Assembly (NCBI GenBank): GCA_900548535.1
Contig: URLG01000014.1
Coordinates: 1 to 47,395, forward strand
Direction: 5' to 3'
DNA length: 47,395 nucleotides
Origin: Candidatus Segatella intestinihominis
GTDB lineage: Bacteria; Bacteroidota; Bacteroidia; Bacteroidales; Bacteroidaceae
Shown here: positions 24,154-32,015 of the stretch, one piece after another
How positions within the stretch are numbered: the first letter of the stretch is position 1
Layout: each line of letters begins with the position of its first letter
Made by a program: the position numbers and the translations under genes
Notes under the pieces: model-generated
Database searches by the model: none
The model's input: only the letters and a program-made list of their open reading frames with translations
What the model was told of the DNA's origin: nothing

Positions 24154-24161
24154 TACTTTTG
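24154..24161 (+). promoter_or_regulatory. -7 box (TACTTTTG) upstream of 58-codon gene
   Basis: TACTTTTG lies 25 bases before ATG 24187. The upstream block CAAAGAAAAGCTGTACTTTT is closely matched in front of the C69 dipeptidase gene (25174-25181). Confidence 0.65.
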
Positions 24162-24186
24162 CATAAGATATAAAAAACAAGAGATT

Positions 24187-24363
24187 ATGAAACTGAAAGC
24201 ATACCATTCCTTCATTATCTTCGCTGTGCTTGTGATGTCTTCGATATTCTCCAGTGTGAGTAGCTATCGCAAGGCGCAATATGCCATTGTCAAGGATATG
24301 AACCAAGCTTTGGCGCAAACCATCGAGGAGCGACAAGACCAATGGATCATAAAAAGCACATAA
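24187..24363 (+). CDS. 58-residue protein resembling a sensor N-terminus
   Basis: The frame begins MKLKAYHSFIIFAVLVMSSI, a membrane helix, and continues with YRKAQYAIVKDMNQALAQTI and EERQDQWI before stopping at 24361. From memory this resembles the opening of longer Bacteroidales membrane regulators with an N-terminal helix and a dimer-forming helix, cut short before the sensor or output region; this assignment is unchecked. It has its own promoter and a separation of 24 bases from the next gene, so it is likely expressed as a small membrane protein. No frame downstream restores a longer product, so it is either a truncated paralogue or a genuine small protein. Confidence 0.55.
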   Translation: MKLKAYHSFIIFAVLVMSSIFSSVSSYRKAQYAIVKDMNQALAQTIEERQDQWIIKST

Positions 24364-24387
24364 GTAATCAATAGAAATCGCAAAGAC

Positions 24388-24969
24388 ATGAAGAAGTTTT
24401 TCATTATCGCCGTCATCCTTGTGATGGCAGCCAACGTATATTACAGCCTTACCTACAAGGGAGACATCCGCACACCCTATTACGAGTTTAAGACTCGCAT
24501 CGGAACGGCTCCCTTGAAGACTTATCGTGATACAGACTTCGGCTATACCATTTCATATCCTTGCATGTTCCAGCAGGAAGACAAGCAAGGAGATGAATAC
24601 TTGGGTCATGCCCGCTTCGTTTATTCGGATAGCGCCAACATCATCTTGGAAAGCTATGTTACCCCCAACTATAGCCCCAATCTCCAAGCTTGCGCCGATT
24701 CTCTCGCCGAGAAGCTTCTTTCCGACAGAATCATGATTTCTAAGCAGAAAGCAGGAAAGTCTTCATCCAAGCAAGACTCCGCCTTCCTCCTCGCAGGTCC
24801 TGTCTATGAGAATGGTGTTAGGATAGATGGCTATAGCCATTACGACAAGTTCATCAAGAGCGGAAAGATGCTGTTTGTCTATTCCCTCACCTACCCCGAC
24901 TCTTATAAGCCCGCCATGCCTCGCCTCTTCCACCTGATAGAGGATTGGAAGGTATTAGGTGCATACTGA
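24388..24969 (+). CDS. Membrane-anchored exported protein, PsbP-like
   Basis: A 193-residue protein. An uncleaved N-terminal helix or signal (KKFFIIAVILVMAANVYYSL) is followed by a soluble domain with YRDTDFGYTISYPCMFQQED, reminiscent of the opening of PsbP/MOG1-like folds (FGYTISYP), and a C-terminal LVYSLTYP-like strand pair and LIEDWKVLG. No catalytic residues are apparent. It lies 24 bases after the 58-codon gene and may share its transcript. The function is unknown; PsbP-like lipoproteins in bacteria are mostly uncharacterised. Confidence 0.65.
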   Translation: MKKFFIIAVILVMAANVYYSLTYKGDIRTPYYEFKTRIGTAPLKTYRDTDFGYTISYPCMFQQEDKQGDEYLGHARFVYSDSANIILESYVTPNYSPNLQACADSLAEKLLSDRIMISKQKAGKSSSKQDSAFLLAGPVYENGVRIDGYSHYDKFIKSGKMLFVYSLTYPDSYKPAMPRLFHLIEDWKVLGAY

Positions 24970-25057
24970 TTACTCTAATCTTGACTACAATTTACTCAAA
25001 TCTCAGTAACGAATTACTCAAATCTTCATTGCAAGTTACCCTTTTTAAGTGCCACAT
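24970..25057. repeat. Second 22-bp-period degenerate array (four units)
   Basis: Units start exactly 22 bases apart at 24970, 24992, 25014 and 25036. The first three share TTACTC(T/A)AATCT and the fourth begins TTACCC. The period equals that of the array at 12272-12580, although the sequence is different. It follows directly on the stop of the preceding gene. Just beyond are a TAGTATAA pair 10 bases apart (25057, 25067) and a GCGCGCGCG tract (25101-25109), between the array and the C69 dipeptidase promoter. Confidence 0.7.
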
Positions 25058-25173
25058 AGTATAACGTAGTATAAATATTTTTTTTAAAATAAATACGTAT
25101 GCGCGCGCGAAACAATAAATAAGATTATAGTTTAATTTTCTTGAAAATCTTATGCTATTCCAAAGAAAAGCAG

Positions 25174-25181
25174 TACTTTTG
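25174..25181 (+). promoter_or_regulatory. -7 box (TACTTTTG) of C69 dipeptidase gene (decides start)
   Basis: The box lies 35 bases before ATG 25216. The frame is open further upstream to 25141, but that would place the promoter inside the gene, so 25216 is used. Confidence 0.7.
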
Positions 25182-25215
25182 CAGGCGTATCAAACAACAT
25201 AAAAACAATACGACT

Positions 25216-26715
25216 ATGGAAAGAGATTCTTTCGAGAATATTTTCGAACATGTAGAGAAGAGAGCCAGCAAGTTGCCCTCTGAGTGTACAACCATCATCG
25301 TGGGTGAAGAACAGAGTACCGATGGTGCCAAATACCTTTGCCGCTCCAGCGACTTCGATGCACTGATGGCTATCAACATCGAAGTACATGAGGACACCAA
25401 GTTTGGCCCTGAGGAGTTTGTGGCTAAGGACAGCAAGTTCCGCTGCCCACTGCCTAAGGAGGCTTTGGGATATACAGGACTGCCTGACTATCAGTTCCCA
25501 GGCGAATGGGGAAGCGCAGGATTCAATACGGCTGGTGTGGGCATGAGTTCCACAGAGACCATCTTCTCTTCTGAGAAAGCACTCGCCTTCGACCCATACG
25601 TAGAGAATGGACTTGCAGAAAACTGCACCTATAATATTGTATTGCCTTACGTACATACCGCTCGTGAAGGTGCTGCACGATTAGGCAAGCTCATCGAGCA
25701 ATATGGTTCGGCAGAGGGATTCGGCATCGGATTCATCGACGACAAGGAGATATGGTACTTGGAGAATGCGTGCGGACATAAGTGGTTGGCTTGCCGCATG
25801 CCTAAGGACCAGTACTTCGTGACTGGCAACCAGAGCCGTTTCCGTGACTACGACCCAGAGGACAAAGAGAACTTCATGGCAGCACCCAGCTTGATAGAGT
25901 TTGCCGAGAAGAATGGTCTCTACGACCCTAACAATGCCGAGGCAGAGAAAGACAAGCATGGCAAGGCGAAGTTCGACTTCCACGAGGCATATTCTCGTGA
26001 TGAGAAGCTTGACACCACTTACAACTATCCTCGTGTATGGGGCTTGCAGCAGATGTTCTCACCAGCCATCCAGAATGACGTCACCAAGAACACCTTCCCT
26101 GTATTTGCCAAGGCTGCGCATAAGATTTCGCTCACCGACCTCCGCACTGCCTTCCGCTTCCATTACGACAATACCGACCACGACCCATATCTGCATGAGA
26201 ATGGCAAGGAGCCTTATCGCCCAGTATCCATCTTCCGCACCACGCAGACTCATATCATCCAGGTAAGAGAGGGATTGCCTCATGCTATCGGACATATCAC
26301 CTATGTGGCAATGGGCATGGGCGACCTCAGCGTCTTCCTCCCACTCTATCAAGGTGTCAAGACCTTCCCAGAGCTTTACACCCACGTGGCAAATGGCAGG
26401 TGCAAGGACGATAGTGCCTATTGGCGTTTCCGCAAGGTGATGACGCTCGGCATGACCGACTATAACGCCTTTGCTCCTATCATCAAGGATGCTTACGCTA
26501 AGTTGGAGGCAGAGAACGACCAACGTCAGAAGGAGATGGAAGCAGAATACTTGAAGCTTTACAAGGAGAGTCCGATGAAAGCCCAAGACCTCTTGCAGCA
26601 CTTCTCAGATGAGATTCTGCTCCACGCCCTCGAAGTGGCAGACGGATTGGTAGAAGAACTCTTCACCCGCCTTACCGCCAAGATTCAAAAGGAATACCTC
26701 TTCCACGGAGCATAA
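25216..26715 (+). CDS. C69-family dipeptidase
   Basis: A 499-residue Ntn-hydrolase. The start MERDSFENIFEHVEKRA is a short propeptide without export features; Cys24 in SECTTIIVGEEQSTDGAKYL (nucleophile plus the following VG...SxDG) is the residue expected to become the N-terminal catalytic cysteine after self-cleavage, as in Lactobacillus PepD. Further family blocks are NTAGVGMSSTETIFS, GFGIGFIDDKEIWYLEN and YFVTGNQSRFRDYD. It cleaves dipeptides, probably in the cytoplasm during peptide use. It is monocistronic with its own promoter; the upstream region carries a 22-bp array. Confidence 0.9.
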   Translation: MERDSFENIFEHVEKRASKLPSECTTIIVGEEQSTDGAKYLCRSSDFDALMAINIEVHEDTKFGPEEFVAKDSKFRCPLPKEALGYTGLPDYQFPGEWGSAGFNTAGVGMSSTETIFSSEKALAFDPYVENGLAENCTYNIVLPYVHTAREGAARLGKLIEQYGSAEGFGIGFIDDKEIWYLENACGHKWLACRMPKDQYFVTGNQSRFRDYDPEDKENFMAAPSLIEFAEKNGLYDPNNAEAEKDKHGKAKFDFHEAYSRDEKLDTTYNYPRVWGLQQMFSPAIQNDVTKNTFPVFAKAAHKISLTDLRTAFRFHYDNTDHDPYLHENGKEPYRPVSIFRTTQTHIIQVREGLPHAIGHITYVAMGMGDLSVFLPLYQGVKTFPELYTHVANGRCKDDSAYWRFRKVMTLGMTDYNAFAPIIKDAYAKLEAENDQRQKEMEAEYLKLYKESPMKAQDLLQHFSDEILLHALEVADGLVEELFTRLTAKIQKEYLFHGA

Positions 26716-26741
26716 AAAAGGAAGTAGGCTTCTGTCCTTTT
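26716..26741 (+). terminator. Weak hairpin after C69 dipeptidase gene
   Basis: AAAAGGA (26716-26722) pairs with TCCTTTT (26735-26741) around a 12-base loop. It is short and AT-rich, so its strength is uncertain. Confidence 0.4.
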
Positions 26742-26862
26742 GTCACCAAAATATCCTTGACCTACATCAAATCAGACAGTTGGCTGCTTGATATGCGTCA
26801 AAAAACGCCTTGTTTTCATCATTTTGTCACGACTTTGTGGCAGATTTTCAAAAAATAGGCAT

Positions 26863-26870
26863 TACCTTTG
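26863..26870 (+). promoter_or_regulatory. -7 box (TACCTTTG) of small-protein cluster
   Basis: TACCTTTG lies 33 bases before the first small frame (26903) and starts a transcript that runs through three short frames to the terminator at 27305-27343. Confidence 0.65.
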
Positions 26871-26902
26871 CACTCGAAAACAGTGAGATTGTAATAAGGA
26901 TA

Positions 26903-26965
26903 ATGTTTAACTGGGAGGCTAAAAGATGCAACCTTCCACAAAGAAAAGAAAGGAAAAGATTATGA
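26903..26965 (+). CDS. Possible 20-codon basic leader peptide
   Basis: The frame reads MFNWEAKRCNLPQRKERKRL. It is strongly basic and its TGA overlaps the ATG of the next small gene (ATGA at 26962-26965), a typical coupling arrangement. A ribosome site is only weakly visible (AAGGATA). It could be a translated leader or simply part of the 5' untranslated region. Confidence 0.4.
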   Translation: MFNWEAKRCNLPQRKERKRL

Positions 26966-27051
26966 TGACAACAGTAATGATTCTCGCAGTTGTGGCAGTG
27001 ATGATTGCCAAGGCTGTAAATGTAAACAACAAAATGGAAATGGGTAAGTAA
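26962..27051 (+). CDS. 29-residue small membrane peptide
   Basis: The frame reads MMTTVMILAVVAVMIAKAVN followed by VNNKMEMGK. It is a single hydrophobic helix with a short polar tail, like known tiny membrane proteins. GGAAAAG precedes its ATG within the upstream frame, and its start overlaps that frame's stop. It is the second of three short frames in one transcript. Confidence 0.55.
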   Translation: MMTTVMILAVVAVMIAKAVNVNNKMEMGK

Positions 27052-27126
27052 CCCATTCCTTACACGGTAAAAAAGATGAGGCAATGAATGCCCCTAATAT
27101 TAATTAAAGTAGAAAGGATAACAATT

Positions 27127-27246
27127 ATGAAGACAATGATTAATGAAATCAAGAAGGCTATCAAGGCTTTCGTTGAGAACTACATGAACGCCATGGAAAT
27201 GTATGGCGAGGCTTTGAACAGAAGTCGTGGTTGTGCTTGCGCTTAA
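27127..27246 (+). CDS. 39-residue small amphipathic protein ending in CACA
   Basis: The frame reads MKTMINEIKKAIKAFVENYM, then NAMEMYGEALNRSRGCACA. The first 30 residues form an amphipathic helix and the end carries RSRGCAC, two cysteines that could bind metal or form a disulfide or thioether. A good ribosome site (AGAAAGGATAACAATT) precedes the ATG. It lies 75 bases after the 29-residue peptide and is followed directly by a strong terminator. A short helical peptide with terminal cysteines could be a signalling or modified peptide precursor, but no modifying enzyme is adjacent. I do not recognise a family. Confidence 0.6.
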   Translation: MKTMINEIKKAIKAFVENYMNAMEMYGEALNRSRGCACA

Positions 27247-27304
27247 GCAGCAAGGGCATAGCCCATTATCAGGAAAGAACGAGTTATTAAAGGAATATAC
27301 AAAG

Positions 27305-27343
27305 AAAGCGGGCAAGTATCTAATTGACTTGTCCGCTTTTTTT
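27305..27343 (+). terminator. Terminator of the small-protein cluster
   Basis: AAAGCGGGCAAGT (27305-27317) pairs with ACTTGTCCGCTTT (27327-27339), with one G-U, followed by T's. Confidence 0.85.
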
Positions 27344-27399
27344 CTGTCATATAATATCACATCTATTTATTATCACATCTATTTCTCTTTCCAATCACA

Positions 27400-29592
27400 T
27401 CATTTATCCCCTTGCATCAAGTCATGTATCAACTTGATTTCCCAGTATTCGTAGGCACCTCCCAGAGCTTCCTTGATTTCTCCGAAATGCTCTATCTCAG
27501 GATGCTTTTCCATGAAGCCACGAATCTTCTCCTCTCTACTGGTGGAGATAAAGGTACGCAGACCTATCTTGCCCTCCTTCACGTATGGGGTAAGATGACC
27601 GATGATGGTGCCCTTGGTAAGATTTCGCTCGGCGGCTATCTGGTCGATGCTCAATCCCTGCTTAAAGAGGTTATAACTAATCTCCTTGGTTGGAATCTTC
27701 GGAGCCTTCGGTTCCTTGGAATCAGAACCCCTAGTAGAACCACCACCATTCCTATTGCGCTTGGATGACTTGTAGGAAGAACCACCCTCCTCTTGGCTCA
27801 AGAGGAACTGCGCCTTCTTCTTCAGATAGTCGCTCACCGAGAATTCGGTGTCCTGCTCATATCTCAAGAGCGATTCCTTCAGCTTGGCTTCCTCTGCAAA
27901 GGTAGAGAATCGGTCTTGGAATTGCTTCTTAGCCGTTTTGTTCTCAGTCTCCAAATTGGTCTTCTTAATCAAGTCGGTGATGACACCCATCTTCTGCCAG
28001 AAGTATTTCGCTCCCTTATGGATGCGGTCTTGCAGGGCAGGATTGCTGATCTGGGCATCGGCAGCCAGCATCTGCGTATATTGCACTCTGAACTTATCTG
28101 CCACACCATTCAAGCTCTTGAATACCACCGCCATCTGCTGATACTCATTGAATACTCTAGGATATTTGGAAGAGAAGAACTCTGCCAAACAGCGCAACAA
28201 GAGGTCATAGCTAGACTGCATCTGACGGAAATCGAACAACTCATATATCATCTGCACACTGTACTGCAATTCCAGGGCAGAAATCGTCTCATGAGTAGGC
28301 GGTGTGAGATTGCCATTGAAGGCATCCACCGTCTGGTCGCTGATGATGGCAGAACGAGACAGCGGTTGGCTCAGCACCATGCCCTCCAACGACCTGCATC
28401 GGCTCAGGGCTACGTATGTCTGGCCATGAGAGAAGGAATGGGAAGCATCTATGATGGCATGTTCAAAGGTCAAGCCCTGACTCTTGTGGATGGTTATCGC
28501 CCAAGCCAAGCGCACAGGATATTGACGGAACACGCCCTCCACTGTCTCCTCTATCTCCTTGGTTTCCTCATTCAGTGTATACTTAGAGTTGGTCCACTCC
28601 GCCTTTTCCAGCACAAAGTCCTCATCATCGTCCTTGCTGCGCACCGTAATCTCATCGCCCACGATGCTTCTCACCTCTCCTATCATACCATTATAGAAGC
28701 GATGCTGACTATCATTCTTGATAAACATAATCTGAGCACCCGGTTTCAAAACCAATTCATAATCAGCAGGATAAGAAGATTCAGGGAAGTTATCCTCCAC
28801 CTCTGCCGTAAACGAATAGGCTTGGGATGGCAAGGCAGCTAGCTCTTGCTCATTGATGTAATTGGCTGGCGCATTGTGGGTGGTCAGGCGGATGTAGTCG
28901 CTATTGGCTGGCGGTGTATAGTTGGGGATATATCGCTGGTTCAGAGCCTGAAAGGTCTCATCGGTTACTCGATTTTCCCTGATTTGATTGAGCAAGGAGA
29001 TGAATCGGTCATCCTGCTGTCGATACACCGTCTTGAGTTCGATGGTGAGATAGCCCACCTGTTGCAGTGCCTTGCTAGAGAAGAAGTAAGGCGTATCGTA
29101 ATACTGGCGCAGCATGGCCTCCTCACCACCAGCGGTAACAGGAGCCAATTGATGGAGGTCGCCAATCATCAGGAGTTGCACACCACCAAAAGGCAGGTCG
29201 TGCTTGCGATAACGGCGCATCACCGAGTCGATGGCATCCAGCAAGTCGCTGCGCACCATACTAATCTCATCGATGACCAGCAAGTCCATGGAGCGAATGA
29301 TGTTTCTCTTCACCTTGCTAAACTGATAGCGTTTCTGCTCACCACCGCCAAAGGTAGTGCCCGGAAGATAAGGAGAAAGCGGCAACTGGAAGAAGGAGTG
29401 GATGGTCATACCGCCCGCATTGATGGCAGCGATGCCTGTAGGAGCCAGCACCACCATTCGCTTAGGCGACTTTCGTCTCAATTCCTTGAGGAAGGTTGTC
29501 TTACCCGTTCCTGCCTTTCCCGTGAGGAAAAGGTTGGCACCTGTCTTCTCGATGATATTCCATGCCATCATGGACTCGTTGTTCATTTCCAT
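27400..29592 (-). CDS. Pif1-like SF1B helicase with C-terminal helix-turn-helix
   Basis: A 730-residue protein. Helicase motifs are clear: NLFLTGKAGTGKTTFLKEL (Walker A), VVLAPTGIAAINAGG (Ia), LLVIDEISMVRSDLLD (II), MIGDLHQLAPV (III), and AWAITIHKSQGLTFEHAIID with YVALSRCRSLEG (V/VI). Pif1 family enzymes move 5'-3' and resolve stalled forks and G-quadruplexes. The C-terminal third is charged, followed by a Ser/Gly-rich linker and a helix-turn-helix (KQGLSIDQIAAERNLTKGTI) as found in several Bacteroidota Pif1/RecQ-like proteins. It is monocistronic; a TATCTTTG box reads leftwards at 29644-29651. Direct repeats ATCACATCTATTT (27356, 27372) lie just beyond its stop. Confidence 0.9.
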   Translation of the reverse strand: MEMNNESMMAWNIIEKTGANLFLTGKAGTGKTTFLKELRRKSPKRMVVLAPTGIAAINAGGMTIHSFFQLPLSPYLPGTTFGGGEQKRYQFSKVKRNIIRSMDLLVIDEISMVRSDLLDAIDSVMRRYRKHDLPFGGVQLLMIGDLHQLAPVTAGGEEAMLRQYYDTPYFFSSKALQQVGYLTIELKTVYRQQDDRFISLLNQIRENRVTDETFQALNQRYIPNYTPPANSDYIRLTTHNAPANYINEQELAALPSQAYSFTAEVEDNFPESSYPADYELVLKPGAQIMFIKNDSQHRFYNGMIGEVRSIVGDEITVRSKDDDEDFVLEKAEWTNSKYTLNEETKEIEETVEGVFRQYPVRLAWAITIHKSQGLTFEHAIIDASHSFSHGQTYVALSRCRSLEGMVLSQPLSRSAIISDQTVDAFNGNLTPPTHETISALELQYSVQMIYELFDFRQMQSSYDLLLRCLAEFFSSKYPRVFNEYQQMAVVFKSLNGVADKFRVQYTQMLAADAQISNPALQDRIHKGAKYFWQKMGVITDLIKKTNLETENKTAKKQFQDRFSTFAEEAKLKESLLRYEQDTEFSVSDYLKKKAQFLLSQEEGGSSYKSSKRNRNGGGSTRGSDSKEPKAPKIPTKEISYNLFKQGLSIDQIAAERNLTKGTIIGHLTPYVKEGKIGLRTFISTSREEKIRGFMEKHPEIEHFGEIKEALGGAYEYWEIKLIHDLMQGDK

Positions 29593-29643
29593 TAGCTTAT
29601 TGTTTATGGTTGATAATCATTGCTGATTGGTTGCAAATTATTG

Positions 29644-29651
29644 CAAAGATA
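29644..29651 (-). promoter_or_regulatory. -7 box (TATCTTTG) of pif1-like gene
   Basis: Read leftwards, the box lies about 52 bases before ATG 29592. Confidence 0.6.
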
Positions 29652-29700
29652 AGATTATTCTTGCAATATCCCATGCATTCGGTGTAATATTTAAGAAAAA

Positions 29701-29749
29701 AAAGCAATAAGAACCTGCTCGAAACTAATAAACAGGCTCTTATTGCTTT
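29701..29749 (-). terminator. Terminator of the metal ATPase gene
   Basis: Arms 29701-29717 and 29733-29749 pair over 17 positions with one mismatch (core AGCAATAAGA). It is T-rich on the leftward strand and ends the ATPase transcript 19 bases after its stop. Confidence 0.85.
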
Positions 29750-29767
29750 CTCTGTAAAGATTTACTT

Positions 29768-31495
29768 TCAAGACCTCAATGCTCTCATGGCATTGAACAC
29801 AGCCAATACGGTTACGCCCACATCGGCAAACACTGCCATCCACATGGTGGCAAGACCGAAGGTGGCAAGGATGAGCACGGCTATCTTGACACCGATGGCA
29901 AACCCTACGTTCTGATGGGCAATGCCGATGGTGCGGCGAGCGATGCGGATGGCCGTGGCTATCTTTGACGGATCATCATCCATCAATACCACGTCGGCAG
30001 CCTCGATGGCAGCATCACTGCCCAGACCTCCCATGGCGATACCCACATCAGCACGCTTCAATACAGGGGCATCATTGATACCATCCCCCACATAGGCTAG
30101 GCTCTTGCCCTCAGGCTTCTCCGTCAATAGGCGTTCCACATGAACCAGCTTATCCGCAGGCATCAATTGAGCATGATATTCATCCAGTCCTATCTCATCA
30201 GCCACACGCTTGCCTATCTCCTCATAGTCGCCCGTCAGCATCACGGTCTTCTCCACACCCAGTTGCTTCAATTGCATGATGGCTTGCTGGCTGCCCTCCT
30301 TGATGCTGTCATTGACCACCACAGGGGCTCCTTCGTCAGCCTGAACCAGTACCTCGCCATGGGTCAGCGTGCCCGTCTTGTCGAATACCACGGTGCCTAC
30401 CTTGGCAAGCACATCCATATAGTTGCTACCCTTGACCAAGATGCCTTGGCGAGAAGCGCCGCCTATACCTCCAAAGAAAGTAAGCGGCACACTGATAACC
30501 AATGCGCAAGGACAAGATATCACCAAGAATATCAAAGCCCTGTTGAGCCACAATGGGAAATTATCAGCAAAGTTGCCCATGCCAAAGAATCCCGAGGCGA
30601 TGCCCATGGCTCCTAGCAGCGGAGGCACAATGGCCAAAGCCACAGCCACGCAAACCACGATAGGTGTATAGACACGAGCAAAACGAGTGATGAAAGCTTC
30701 GCTCTTCGACTTATGCTGGTCGGCATCCTCCACCAAGGCGATAATCTTGGAAGCCGTACTTTCGCCAAACGACTTCGTAGTACGAACCTTCACATTGCCC
30801 TTGGAACAGATGCAGCCGGAGTAAATTTCCTCGCCCACCTTGATTTCTCTAGGCACACTTTCGCCCGTCAAGGCTACGGTGTCCAGCAAGGCAGAGCCTT
30901 CTATCACAATGCCATCCAGCGGTACCTTCTCACCTCTCTTGATGACGATAGTCTCTCCTATCTCCACCTCTTCAGGCGATACAGCCGCAACACTGCCCTC
31001 TCGTTCCACATGAGCTGTATCTGGTCTAATCTCCATCAGATGAGAGATGCTATCCCTACTCTTCCCCTCGGCATATCCCTCGAAGAGTTCGCCCACTTGG
31101 AAGAAGAGCATTACGAAGACTGCCTCCGTAAACTCGGTATCCGAACCTGGCAAGAAGCCGATGCACAGGGCTCCGATGGTAGCTATCGCCATCAAGAAGT
31201 CTTCATTGAAGATGTCTCCCTCGGTGATGCCTTCCCATGCCTCCATCAGCGTATCGTGTCCTATTAATAAATAAGGTATCAGATACACGATGAGCAGTTG
31301 CCAGGTAGCAAGACTATAAGTCTTCTCCACAAAGACTGCCCCTGCCAGCAATACCGCAGTAGATACAATCAGAATAATCTTCTGCTTCAAGCTTCCCTCC
31401 TCATGTTCGTGCTTACAGCCGCAACCACATCCATGCGATTTCTCCTCATGTTCATGTTCGCAACAGCAGCAACATTCTTGTTTTTCTTTTTCCAT
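29768..31495 (-). CDS. P1B-type heavy-metal ATPase lacking the N-domain
   Basis: A 575-residue ZntA-like protein starting MEKEKQECCCCC. The frame is open to 31567, but the promoter box (31525-31532) lies inside that extension. The N-terminus is a Cys/His-rich metal-binding tail (CCCCCEHEHEE, CGCGCKHEHEE). Membrane helices, the actuator TGES motif (VALTGESVPRE), the CPC metal site (SCPCALVISVPL), the phosphorylation site DKTGTLT and GDGINDAP are all present, indicating Zn/Cd/Pb efflux. However, only about 98 residues separate DKTGT from GDGIND, against about 190 in E. coli ZntA. The sequence goes directly from DKTGTLTHGEVLVQADEG to VVVNDSIKEG, so the ATP-binding domain with its HP and GxG motifs is missing without loss of frame. 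Transport activity is therefore doubtful. Confidence 0.88.
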   Translation of the reverse strand: MEKEKQECCCCCEHEHEEKSHGCGCGCKHEHEEGSLKQKIILIVSTAVLLAGAVFVEKTYSLATWQLLIVYLIPYLLIGHDTLMEAWEGITEGDIFNEDFLMAIATIGALCIGFLPGSDTEFTEAVFVMLFFQVGELFEGYAEGKSRDSISHLMEIRPDTAHVEREGSVAAVSPEEVEIGETIVIKRGEKVPLDGIVIEGSALLDTVALTGESVPREIKVGEEIYSGCICSKGNVKVRTTKSFGESTASKIIALVEDADQHKSKSEAFITRFARVYTPIVVCVAVALAIVPPLLGAMGIASGFFGMGNFADNFPLWLNRALIFLVISCPCALVISVPLTFFGGIGGASRQGILVKGSNYMDVLAKVGTVVFDKTGTLTHGEVLVQADEGAPVVVNDSIKEGSQQAIMQLKQLGVEKTVMLTGDYEEIGKRVADEIGLDEYHAQLMPADKLVHVERLLTEKPEGKSLAYVGDGINDAPVLKRADVGIAMGGLGSDAAIEAADVVLMDDDPSKIATAIRIARRTIGIAHQNVGFAIGVKIAVLILATFGLATMWMAVFADVGVTVLAVFNAMRALRS

Positions 31496-31524
31496 AATTC
31501 TTAATACTTTTAGTTTTACGACTG

Positions 31525-31532
31525 CAAAGGTA
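31525..31532 (-). promoter_or_regulatory. -7 box of metal ATPase gene (decides start)
   Basis: Read leftwards, TACCTTTG lies about 30 bases before ATG 31495, which rules out the longer frame starting at 31567. Confidence 0.65.
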
Positions 31533-31653
31533 CAAAGAATGTAATGCAACTGGGTTGCAATATTCACTTCTCTTCAGATTTTCCCAATCTCATTTAGGGA
31601 AAAACATACCACACTTTATAGATTTTTCCCTTGGCAGAATCAAGAAATCTTCA

Positions 31654-31661
31654 TATCTTTG
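31654..31661 (+). promoter_or_regulatory. -7 box (TATCTTTG) of small secreted protein gene
   Basis: The box lies 31 bases before ATG 31692. Confidence 0.6.
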
Positions 31662-31691
31662 CACCATCAAACAATTAAAAAGGATAAGATT

Positions 31692-31903
31692 ATGAAACGT
31701 ACATTATTAGCAATAGCAGCAGCTATGATGATCACAGTATCAACTAGCGCACAGAATAACAGTCAGAAAATTGGCGTAGCAGCACTCAGGTAGAATGCTG
31801 CCAAAAGAGCAAGAAGCCTTCTCGCAAGTCAGGCAACAACAGCCCCGAGGCCATCCGCATGCGTCAGGATATGAGACGAGGCGTGATGAAGGGAGCAAGA
31901 TAA
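31692..31903 (+). pseudogene. Frameshifted small secreted protein gene
   Basis: The first frame reads MKRTLLAIAAAMMITVSTSA plus QNNSQKIG, a signal peptide with the Bacteroidota-typical SAQ cleavage region, and then runs into TAG at 31791. Shifting frame near 31773 restores a sensible continuation, SSTQVECCQKSKKPSRKSGN and then a basic tail ending RRGVMKGAR at 31901, giving about 70 residues in total. The promoter and terminator around it are intact, so the mutation is probably recent (or a sequencing error). The product would be a small, basic, Cys-containing exported protein beside the metal ATPase. Confidence 0.6.
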
Positions 31904-31916
31904 ACATACCTATGAT

Positions 31917-31960
31917 GGAGGATGTATCAGCCACAATGGTGGATATATCCTCCTTTTTTT
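31917..31960 (+). terminator. Terminator of small secreted protein gene
   Basis: GGAGGAT (31917-31923) pairs with ATCCTCC (31947-31953), followed by seven T's. Confidence 0.85.
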
Positions 31961-32015
31961 ATACCTTTAGATATAAAATTAAAGAAAAGCATTACGATAT
32001 TTCAAAAATATTTAT

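Noticed and set aside
25101..25109. GCGCGCGCG tract as a functional Z-DNA site
   Set aside because: Only nine bases long; nothing else supports a function.
29768..31567. Longer start of the metal ATPase at 31567
   Set aside because: The extra 24 codons contain the TACCTTTG promoter box, and the residues they encode are unlike the family.
31770..31795. Programmed frameshift in the small secreted protein gene
   Set aside because: No slippery heptamer with a downstream pseudoknot is apparent at the junction, so mutation or sequencing error is simpler.
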